11,540 nucleotides of DNA from CAYMCV01 sp964389005. Lineage in GTDB: Bacteria; Bacillota; Clostridia; Lachnospirales; Lachnospiraceae. The notes below the pieces were generated by a model, which was not told the DNA's origin, searched no databases, and saw nothing but the letters and a program-made list of their open reading frames with translations. The stretch spans positions 1 to 11,540 of the forward strand of contig CAYMCV010000078.1 of assembly GCA_964389005.1 (NCBI GenBank). Direction: 5' to 3'. Below, piece by piece: positions 4,979 through 11,540 of the stretch (positions are counted from its first letter, which is position 1; the number at the start of each line of letters is the position of its first letter). The position numbers and the translations under genes are program-made.

Positions 4979-7285
4979 TTATAACACACGCAGACGCGCA
5001 TAAGCGGCATTTAAGACACGCTGTCCCGACTTATCGAACGCGACCGTTACCTGTGTAACACCGTTTTCGTTTAATACCTCTTCGACGGTACCCTCACCAA
5101 ATTTCACATGGCGAACACGATTGCCAACCGCATATTGTACATCGGATTGCAAGGTACTTCCTTTGGAAATCTGTGAAAGTTCAACCTTGGCATATGGCTT
5201 GTTCGGTGACTCCAACAAGGCCGCCTTCGGCTTCGCAGAACCGGAAAACGGAGTTCTTCTCACTTGCTGCATGGCATATGCATCATCACTATACCCACCG
5301 AATTCCACATTACGGCTTTGAGGCAGATGTCCATCCAAAAGTTCCTCAGGAATTTCACGCAAGAATCTGCTGACCGGATTATACTGTGTCTCACCGCGCA
5401 CCAAACGTTGTTTGGCACAAGTCAGCGACAACTCGTCCTTGGCCCTTGTAATACCGACATAAGCAAGCCTGCGTTCTTCTTCCATCTCTTCAAAATCGCC
5501 GCCGGTTATCGTCATATATCCCGGAAATACACCATCTTCCATTCCGGATAAATATACGTGTGAGAATTCCAAACCTTTGGAACTATGTATCGTCATCAAA
5601 AGTACACGATCCGTCTCTTGATCCACAGAATCTATATCGGCTACCAAGGATACTTCCGCCAGAAAATCACCAAGTGAGGGACCATATTCTTCCTCCGGAT
5701 TCTCCTCCATATATTTCTCTTCAAAAGCCACGGCCTTACTGATTAATTCATCAATATTCTCGATTCTCTCCTGTGCCTCTTCTTCATCGGCATCTTTTAA
5801 TTCTTCAAGGTACCCCGTGGTCTGTAAAACATCATCAATAAAATCGCTTAACGACTCATAATACCGATTGGCCTCTTTGGTGCGAAAAACACGAATCATC
5901 TGTGCAAAATCCTTCATTTTCGAACCGGTTTTACCGAGTCCCGGTATTTCATTGGCATCAACCAATGCTTGGAAAAAGTCAATCTCGTGATACTCTGCGT
6001 ATGTTTGTACTTTCTCGACAGATGTCGCACCGATTCCGCGCTTTGGTACGTTCAATATACGTTTTACCGCCATATCATCATGGCCGTTTTCGATTGTTTT
6101 GAGATATGCCAGAACGTCTTTGATTTCCTTTCTTGCATAGAAATTAATTCCGCCGACCACTCGATACGGTACGTTTTCCCGAATGAACATTTCTTCCAAA
6201 ATACGTGATTGTGCATTGGTTCTGTATAAAACCGCGCAATCACGATAATGTGCATCCCCATTGCGATGTTTTCTGACAATATCGTCTACGATATGCTCTG
6301 CTTCTTCCAATGCGTTATCAAACTGCCGAAAATATATCTTTCTTCCGTTTCCGCGCTCCGACCACAGTGTCTTACTCTTCCTGCCGGTGTTACAACGAAT
6401 CACGCCATTAGCAGCATTCAAGATATTCTGTGTGGAACGATAATTTTGTTCCAACTTCACCACGAACGCATTCGGATAATTTTTCTCGAAATCCAAGATA
6501 TTACGTATATTGGCACCACGAAACTTATAAATGGACTGATCGTCATCTCCAACCACACACAAATTCTTGTATTTTAGAGACAATAGTCGAACCAATTCGA
6601 ATTGCGCCGTATTGGTATCTTGGTATTCGTCCACCATAATATAGCGGAACCGCTCCTGATAGTTATCAAGTACATCCGGACAGTGACGAAACAACTCAAC
6701 TGTCTTTACAATCAAGTCATCGAAATCCAACGCATGGTTATCACGTAATTGCCTCTGATATTCGCGATAGGCTGCCGCAATTTTACATTGATTTTTATCT
6801 CCGCCGGCAATCTTTTCAAATTCCTCCACATCAACCAATTCATCCTTCGCAGAAGAAATTGCCGACATAATTGCGCGCTCTTTTAACTGTTTCGTATCAA
6901 TGTTAAGTTTTTTACAGATGGCTTTCATGATACTTTTTTGATCATCTGCATCATAAATCGTAAATGAGGTGTCGTACCCCAAACGCGTGATGTGTCTCCG
7001 CAGAATCCGTACACACATGGAGTGAAATGTGGATACCCAGATGCTTTCTGCGCCAAACCCGACCAAATTGTCGACACGCTCTCGCATCTCTCCGGCCGCT
7101 TTGTTGGTAAACGTAATCGCCAAAATGTTCCACGGGCTGATATCCTTTTCTTCCAACATATATGCAATTCGATGCGTAAGTACTCTGGTTTTTCCGGAAC
7201 CGGCTCCCGCCAGAATCAACACCGGACCTTCTGTTTGTTTGACAGCTTTTAACTGCTCCGGATTTAGTTTGTTTTCAAATTGCAT
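4979..7285 (-). CDS. pcrA: ATP-dependent DNA helicase PcrA (UvrD/Rep superfamily 1)
   Basis: 3'-5' DNA helicase used in repair, plasmid replication and clearing of stalled transcription. The 768 residues match the family length. Motifs in order: Walker A AGAGSGKT (26-33), TFTNKAAGEM (58-67), DEYQDT (219-224), GDDDQSIYKFRGA (246-258), QNYRS (280-284), MTIHSSKGLEF (564-574) and EERRLAYVGITRAKDEL (603-619). The last 50 residues (GNRVRHVKFGEGTV and onward) are the Tudor-like domain that contacts RNA polymerase in Firmicutes PcrA. I chose ATG at 7285 because the protein then begins MQFENKLNPEQ, as PcrA proteins do, with AAAGGA about 11 nt upstream. A longer in-frame reading to 7366 would begin beyond a terminator hairpin. 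No clear promoter is visible. The response regulator follows 15 bp downstream, an unusual partner for this housekeeping gene. Confidence 0.97.
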   Translation of the reverse strand: MQFENKLNPEQLKAVKQTEGPVLILAGAGSGKTRVLTHRIAYMLEEKDISPWNILAITFTNKAAGEMRERVDNLVGFGAESIWVSTFHSMCVRILRRHITRLGYDTSFTIYDADDQKSIMKAICKKLNIDTKQLKERAIMSAISSAKDELVDVEEFEKIAGGDKNQCKIAAAYREYQRQLRDNHALDFDDLIVKTVELFRHCPDVLDNYQERFRYIMVDEYQDTNTAQFELVRLLSLKYKNLCVVGDDDQSIYKFRGANIRNILDFEKNYPNAFVVKLEQNYRSTQNILNAANGVIRCNTGRKSKTLWSERGNGRKIYFRQFDNALEEAEHIVDDIVRKHRNGDAHYRDCAVLYRTNAQSRILEEMFIRENVPYRVVGGINFYARKEIKDVLAYLKTIENGHDDMAVKRILNVPKRGIGATSVEKVQTYAEYHEIDFFQALVDANEIPGLGKTGSKMKDFAQMIRVFRTKEANRYYESLSDFIDDVLQTTGYLEELKDADEEEAQERIENIDELISKAVAFEEKYMEENPEEEYGPSLGDFLAEVSLVADIDSVDQETDRVLLMTIHSSKGLEFSHVYLSGMEDGVFPGYMTITGGDFEEMEEERRLAYVGITRAKDELSLTCAKQRLVRGETQYNPVSRFLREIPEELLDGHLPQSRNVEFGGYSDDAYAMQQVRRTPFSGSAKPKAALLESPNKPYAKVELSQISKGSTLQSDVQYAVGNRVRHVKFGEGTVEEVLNENGVTQVTVAFDKSGQRVLNAAYARLRVL

Positions 7286-7328
7286 CGTTTGTTCTTTCCT
7301 TTCAAAATCAATTTCACAGTGCACGGTA

Positions 7329-7359
7329 TAAATACGGCTGCCCGTAAAGGCAACCGTAT
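7329..7359 (-). terminator. Hairpin terminator between iorB and pcrA
   Basis: On the minus strand ATACGGTTGCC pairs with GGCAGCCGTAT, 11 bp with one G-U pair and a 6-nt loop. It begins 32 nt after the iorB stop. The T run after it is short and broken (TTATA), so termination may be partial and some transcription could pass into pcrA. Confidence 0.6.
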
Positions 7360-7391
7360 CAATCACATACTTTTATATATCACGCGCCAAC

Positions 7392-7970
7392 CTAAATATT
7401 CTCAATCCGATATCCGCAGTCAAATGCGGTTTCATTGATTTCGACGGTTTTGGCAGGTACGGTTGATGCAATGACCTGCATCCATGTTTCTTTGGGAAAA
7501 TCCATATGGCGAGCCGCAACACCGATGATAATTGTATTAAATACCTTGGCATTGCCAAGTTTCTTAGCCTCCGCCATCGCATCGATTGCGATCACGCGAT
7601 AGGATGCACGCAATTGCTCAATAATATCTTCCGGATATGATGCTGCTCCCGTTAATACGGTAATCGGATCAATCCTCTGGTCATTCACAATCAATACACC
7701 GTCTTTTTTGAGAAAATGTGCATAGCGCAATGCTTCCAGACGTTCAAATGCAATCAGAATATCGGCCTGTCCTTCTTCAACAATCGGCTCGAATACTTTC
7801 TCTCCGTAACGTACGAACGTAACAACACTTCCGCCACGCTGTGCCATTCCGTGAACCTCTGATAATTTCACATCATAACCTGCTGCAGTGGTAATTCCGC
7901 CCAAAATTCGGCTGGTAAGCAAGGTACCTTGTCCTCCGACGCCAACAATCATAATATTCTTTGTAGCCAT
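7392..7970 (-). CDS. iorB: Indolepyruvate:ferredoxin oxidoreductase, beta subunit
   Basis: Small (gamma-domain) subunit of the enzyme that oxidatively decarboxylates aryl pyruvates (from Trp, Phe and Tyr transamination) to aryl-acyl-CoA while reducing ferredoxin. The 192 residues match the family. GVGGQG (10-15) opens the fold, followed by SEVHGMAQRGGSVVTFVRYG (37-56), diagnostic of this 2-oxoacid oxidoreductase subunit. The gene starts 2 bp after the iorA stop, and its ribosome site (AGGTGA) lies over the end of iorA, so the two subunits are translationally coupled. A hairpin terminator follows. The family call is firm; substrate preference among aryl pyruvates is not visible. Confidence 0.95.
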   Translation of the reverse strand: MATKNIMIVGVGGQGTLLTSRILGGITTAAGYDVKLSEVHGMAQRGGSVVTFVRYGEKVFEPIVEEGQADILIAFERLEALRYAHFLKKDGVLIVNDQRIDPITVLTGAASYPEDIIEQLRASYRVIAIDAMAEAKKLGNAKVFNTIIIGVAARHMDFPKETWMQVIASTVPAKTVEINETAFDCGYRIENI

Positions 7971-7972
7971 GC

Positions 7973-9712
7973 TTATTCACCTACCTTTTCTATTGCTTCA
8001 AATTTGCAACGTTGCATACACAATCCGCAACCGTTACACATCGTATCATCAATTTCCACAACGCCGCTATCGCTCTTGCGCATTGCCGGGCATCCCGGTT
8101 TCAGACACATTCCGCATTTCTTACACTTCTCCGGAATCACACGACATTTTGCTTTGGAAATATTGGTTTTGAGTAGTGCACAGGGTGCTTTCGTGATGAT
8201 GACAGAAATTTCATCCCTTGCAACTTCTCTTTTCACTACTTCCTCAAGTTCTGCCGTATCAAACGCACTGACTTCATAAACATGCGTAATTCCGAGTGCC
8301 TTACATAACTGATAGATATTGATGGCATAGGTAGTATTGCCCATCAATGTCTTGCCGGTTGCTGCATGATCCTGATGTCCGGTCATTCCGGTGGTGGAAT
8401 TGTCAAGAATCATTACGGTGCCGGTTCCCTGATTGTAAACCATATTCATCAATGAATTCACACCTGTATGTAAAAATGTGGAATCACCGATAAGTGCCAC
8501 CCAATTCTTGATATAATCCTTTCCTTTTGCCTTTTCCATACCATGTAATGTGGAGATGCTTGCGCCCATACAAACAGTGGTATCAATGACATTCAAGGGT
8601 GCAACCGCACCGAGTGTATAACAGCCGATATCTCCGGCGCCATGAATTCCCAATCGATTCAGAACAGAAAAGACACTTCTGTGAGGACAGCCCGGACATA
8701 GAATCGGCGGACGCGCAGGTACCTGTGCAGGCGCATCATATGAGACTTCCTCATGTAAAACAGCCTTGCGTAACAGGTTGGCACTGTACTCGCCCTGAAC
8801 GGTAAATATTTCTTTTCCTATGGCTTTGATTCCCCATGACTTCACCTGTTCTTCAATAACAGGCTCCAATTCCTCAACAATATAAAGCTTCTCAACTTTG
8901 GAAGCAAATTCTTCAATCAGTTTGCGCGGTAACGGATGTACCATGCCTAATTTGAGTACCGAAGCATCGGGGAGTACTTCTTTTACATACTGATAAGGTA
9001 TTCCGCTTGTAATAACACCAATCTTGGTGCTATTGTATTCTGTTTGATTGATTGACAGCGTATTGGCATCTTCCGCCATATCTTTGAGACGTTTTTCAAC
9101 GAATACATGTCTTCCCTTAGCATTTCCCGGCATCATGACGAACTTCGCTGCATTTCTGGTATATGGCTTATCCGGTACCTCTGTTCTGTCACAAAGTGTA
9201 ACCGTTCCCTGTGAGTGTGCCAGTCTTGTTGTGGTACGCAACATGATGGGGGTGTCATATTTTTCACTGAGTTCAAAAGCCAACTTTGTGAAATCCTTGG
9301 CTTCCTGGCTGTCGGATGGTTCCAACACCGGTACTTGAGCGGTTCTCGCAACACTTCTGGAGTCCTGTTCATTCTGTGAAGAATATAATCCCGGGTCGTC
9401 TGCCGCCACCAAAACCAAACCGCCGTTGACACCGGCATAGGAAATGGTAAAAAGCGGATCGCTTGCCACATTCACACCAACATGTTTCATCGATACCAAT
9501 GCACGCACACCGCTGATGGATGCTCCGATTGCAACCTCTGTCGCCACCTTCTCATTCGGTGACCATTCTGCATATATCTCCGGATACTTAATGATATTTT
9601 CACTGATTTCTGTGCTTGGTGTTCCCGGATATGCCGCCGAAACTTTCACGCCGGCTTCATAAGCTCCACGCGCAATTGCCTCATTTCCAAGCATTATTTT
9701 TTTCTCATTCAC
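7973..9712 (-). CDS. iorA: Indolepyruvate:ferredoxin oxidoreductase, alpha subunit
   Basis: Catalytic subunit, 579 residues, using thiamine diphosphate and iron-sulfur clusters to turn aryl pyruvates plus CoA into aryl-acyl-CoA, CO2 and reduced ferredoxin in amino-acid fermentation. The N-terminal pyrimidine-binding domain has GNEAIARGAYEAGV (9-22) and AAYPGTPSTE. The CPGCPHR motif is at 339-345. The thiamine diphosphate site is GDSTFLHTG (409-417) through LDNSTTGMTGHQDH (436-449). The C-terminus carries a two-cluster ferredoxin domain: Cys530, 533, 536 and 541, then Cys559, 562, 565 and 569. The start is GTG, behind AAAGGATGGAAAG; the alternative ATG six codons in has a weaker ribosome site and would trim a normal N-terminus. 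First gene of the iorAB operon, with a good promoter upstream. Confidence 0.97.
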   Translation of the reverse strand: MNEKKIMLGNEAIARGAYEAGVKVSAAYPGTPSTEISENIIKYPEIYAEWSPNEKVATEVAIGASISGVRALVSMKHVGVNVASDPLFTISYAGVNGGLVLVAADDPGLYSSQNEQDSRSVARTAQVPVLEPSDSQEAKDFTKLAFELSEKYDTPIMLRTTTRLAHSQGTVTLCDRTEVPDKPYTRNAAKFVMMPGNAKGRHVFVEKRLKDMAEDANTLSINQTEYNSTKIGVITSGIPYQYVKEVLPDASVLKLGMVHPLPRKLIEEFASKVEKLYIVEELEPVIEEQVKSWGIKAIGKEIFTVQGEYSANLLRKAVLHEEVSYDAPAQVPARPPILCPGCPHRSVFSVLNRLGIHGAGDIGCYTLGAVAPLNVIDTTVCMGASISTLHGMEKAKGKDYIKNWVALIGDSTFLHTGVNSLMNMVYNQGTGTVMILDNSTTGMTGHQDHAATGKTLMGNTTYAINIYQLCKALGITHVYEVSAFDTAELEEVVKREVARDEISVIITKAPCALLKTNISKAKCRVIPEKCKKCGMCLKPGCPAMRKSDSGVVEIDDTMCNGCGLCMQRCKFEAIEKVGE

Positions 9713-9771
9713 TGCTGCTTTCCATCCTTTCTCAACTCGTATTTCTATTTCACTTTTTTCACTCGAAATCT

Positions 9772-9800
9772 ATTATAGCCCTTCTAATCGGTTTTTTCAA
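9772..9800 (-). promoter_or_regulatory. Sigma-A promoter of iorAB
   Basis: On the minus strand TTGAAA (complement of 9795-9800), a 17-bp spacer and a perfect TATAAT (complement of 9772-9777). Transcription would start near 9765, about 53 nt before the GTG start. The -35 lies inside a small dyad TCGGTT-GAAAA-AACCGA, which could be an operator or chance. The 123-bp gap between this operon and the upstream gene holds nothing else obvious. Confidence 0.8.
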
Positions 9801-9835
9801 CCGAGCGCAACAAATTCAAGATTGACTCCGTCGTA

Positions 9836-11467
9836 CTACTTACCCATTTTAACTATAATACAATCTTCAAGTTCAACGACAGAGCCTTCTTTCGGAAATA
9901 CCGGATAGTTTTCTGTCAGTTGTTCTTTCTCTTCACACATTTCCTTTGTCGCACGTTGAAACTTGAATCCCAACATCTCCATATAAAGATACAGTTGTGA
10001 ACCTTCTCCTTTTTCACACCACTGCATCCATGCCAATGGGTCTTGCGAACCTATTTCGTACAGTGCATACCCATATCGATTATCAACATAGTTATAAAAA
10101 GCAAGTTTCTGGAACAAATCGAGTTTATTCCCAAGTTCCTGATACGCCGCAGAATCCAATGGCAGAAATACCCAGTTGCGATAAGCCTCCGGCATTTCAT
10201 ATTCTCCGACAAAAACCACCGGCTTGCTTGTGTCACAATTTTTCGTGATTTCGTATGCCACTTGCGTACATACCCGCTCATCGTTATTGCTTTTAAGTGT
10301 ATCAAAATAGAAATATTGATTCAGTGAGAAACATTGTCTGAATAATAATACTACAAGTATCGTCGCGCAGCCGATTGCAATACATCGATTCATACGTTCC
10401 TTCCCGACAGTCAGGAGCGAATCTATCACCAACAGCCATATGACAGCAACCACGAAAATGAGCGTCTGGCAAGCACGATAAGGTGTGATTGCCAATTCGA
10501 CAAACACCAACAGCCACGGAACAATGCACAGTCCCACACCATATAAAAGCAGACTCCACTTTTTGTTGACAATAACCTTGATGATTACAAAAGCAATCAA
10601 TATAACCATGGTAATTGCAAAGACACGAACGCCAAAAATGTATTCACCGGCCAAAACATATCTCAGTATCCACCGATAAATCAAATCTTTCAGTATAACA
10701 AGTGCGTCGTTCATAAACCAATATTTCATTGAAGATGCGGAGCGTGCCGTCATCTCAATCCCCAAGAATGATACAATCGCTTTACAGATGATGCTTCTTA
10801 AGACAATCGATACAATCAGCGGAACAATAGAAACACCCACACTCAACCAATATCGTTTGGCAGAAACCTTCTCTTTTCGATAGATTTTACCTGTCAAAAA
10901 GACAGCAAAAATCATCGCAATGTATACAAGCGCAAAGGCCTCATAGCATCCGATTGCCGGTGCCAAGAATAAGGATGCCCATAAAACATCCAACCATTTT
11001 CGTTGTTCCATAAATCGAAAGATACACAAGCCTGAACAGGCAACCAGGAAAAAGCTCAAACCGACGCCATTGTGCAGATAGTATATAAACACTTCACCCA
11101 TAAACGGTGAACTGATGAAGAATCCGCAGAATGCAACGTAAGCCATCGTATGAATTTTATCTTGGGATACTCTTTTGAGGAGTACGCAAAATGCCAGCGC
11201 ACCCAAGAGCAAGAAAATAATTCCAACTACATCCATAAAATATGGGGTGAATACCCCGAACTTGAATATCTTATTCAACAGAAAAATGGTCCATCTTCCC
11301 ACTTGCGGAGCCCATCCGTCCGTAAAATACTTCATTATCGCGGTATCATCCATCCCGATTGTCGGATGCATTACCTGATATCCATAAGAAAGTACAGCAA
11401 TCAAAGAAGCAAATACGCATATCCATTTTGCATTCTTGATTGATTTAAAGTCACTTAATATCTGCAA
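9836..11467 (-). CDS. Polytopic membrane glucosyltransferase, GtrII-like (GT-C type)
   Basis: A 543-residue integral membrane protein with roughly ten or more hydrophobic spans over residues 15-400 and a soluble C-terminal part of about 140 residues. After the first span comes HPTIGMDDTAI, with the Asp40-Asp41 pair expected on the outer face in GT-C glycosyltransferases, then WAPQVGRW (52-59). This order and the C-terminal block SKPVVFVGEYEMPE resemble the GtrII glucosyltransferase family, which moves glucose from an undecaprenyl-phosphate carrier to cell-surface polysaccharide. I am fairly sure of the fold class, less of the sugar and acceptor. The start is TTG with AGGGAG 9 nt upstream. An in-frame TGA six codons before it excludes a longer protein, and the first Met (residue 33) would lose the first span. 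No clear terminator follows. Confidence 0.75.
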   Translation of the reverse strand: MQILSDFKSIKNAKWICVFASLIAVLSYGYQVMHPTIGMDDTAIMKYFTDGWAPQVGRWTIFLLNKIFKFGVFTPYFMDVVGIIFLLLGALAFCVLLKRVSQDKIHTMAYVAFCGFFISSPFMGEVFIYYLHNGVGLSFFLVACSGLCIFRFMEQRKWLDVLWASLFLAPAIGCYEAFALVYIAMIFAVFLTGKIYRKEKVSAKRYWLSVGVSIVPLIVSIVLRSIICKAIVSFLGIEMTARSASSMKYWFMNDALVILKDLIYRWILRYVLAGEYIFGVRVFAITMVILIAFVIIKVIVNKKWSLLLYGVGLCIVPWLLVFVELAITPYRACQTLIFVVAVIWLLVIDSLLTVGKERMNRCIAIGCATILVVLLFRQCFSLNQYFYFDTLKSNNDERVCTQVAYEITKNCDTSKPVVFVGEYEMPEAYRNWVFLPLDSAAYQELGNKLDLFQKLAFYNYVDNRYGYALYEIGSQDPLAWMQWCEKGEGSQLYLYMEMLGFKFQRATKEMCEEKEQLTENYPVFPKEGSVVELEDCIIVKMGK

Positions 11468-11540
11468 ATTATCTGACTCCCTTCATCCAAGTAGTTTTTC
11501 TGCTTCTTCTCGACTGTATTAGCCATTGCGTGTTTCTTAA

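Noticed and set aside
4978..4983. Perfect extended -10 (TGT-TATAAT) just upstream of the response regulator on the minus strand.
   Set aside because: Transcription would begin near 4971, inside or after the AAGGAG ribosome site at 4969-4974, leaving an untranslatable leader. The -35 is also poor (CGCTTA). The motif is the end of the pcrA coding sequence.
4583..4984. 133-codon plus-strand open frame opposite the response regulator.
   Set aside because: It is antisense to a gene with complete receiver and LytTR motifs and shows no motif of its own. The same holds for the other long frames opposite pcrA, iorA and the membrane glucosyltransferase.
7286..7366. 27-residue N-terminal extension of PcrA from an in-frame start at 7366.
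   Set aside because: The extra residues are not PcrA-like, the segment covers the iorB-pcrA hairpin, and the ATG at 7285 gives the normal family N-terminus with a ribosome site.
11455..11540. Two minus-strand frames open from the right edge that stop just before or just inside the glucosyltransferase start.
   Set aside because: One might be the tail of an upstream gene, but fewer than 30 codons are visible in each, no motif is recognisable, and the frames cannot be told apart.

Overview
The window looks like chromosome of a Gram-positive anaerobe, most likely a member of the Clostridia close to the Lachnospiraceae. This rests on modest G+C, purine-rich Shine-Dalgarno sites, a PcrA helicase with the Firmicutes-type C-terminal domain, an indolepyruvate:ferredoxin oxidoreductase and an agr-type quorum-sensing module. 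The genus is not resolved. I see no mobile element, CRISPR array, tRNA or rRNA.

Layout, left to right. A 23S rRNA uracil-5 methyltransferase (RumA/RlmD family, minus strand) runs off the left edge. Upstream of it on the same strand, behind a hairpin terminator, is a 90-residue membrane protein with a repetitive aspartate-rich tail. A 331-bp divergent intergenic region follows. It holds a long array of helically phased A/T tracts in front of the only plus-strand genes: agrB (peptide-processing membrane protease) and a 41-residue agrD-like signal-peptide gene that overlaps agrB by 23 bp. A strong terminator ends this pair.

Converging on it from the minus strand are an AgrC-like GHKL histidine kinase and, upstream of that, an AgrA-like LytTR response regulator. 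The regulator starts 15 bp after the stop of pcrA and so probably shares its transcript. Further upstream are a hairpin terminator and the iorA-iorB pair, with a near-consensus promoter. The last gene is a large multi-spanning membrane protein of the GtrII-type glucosyltransferase family with a TTG start.

The main discovery is the agr system. AgrB is predicted to cut and cyclise the AgrD peptide. The secreted cyclic peptide would be sensed by the kinase, which would phosphorylate the LytTR regulator. The precursor has no cysteine. Aligning its conserved C-terminal recognition segment with known AgrD proteins puts a serine at the ring-forming position, so the predicted signal is a five-residue lactone (Ser-Phe-Leu-Leu-Phe), not a thiolactone. 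The signal-making and signal-sensing genes are in separate, convergent units, and the sensing pair is attached to a housekeeping DNA helicase gene. The phased A/T tracts upstream of agrB suggest a bent, regulated promoter that could be the regulator's target.
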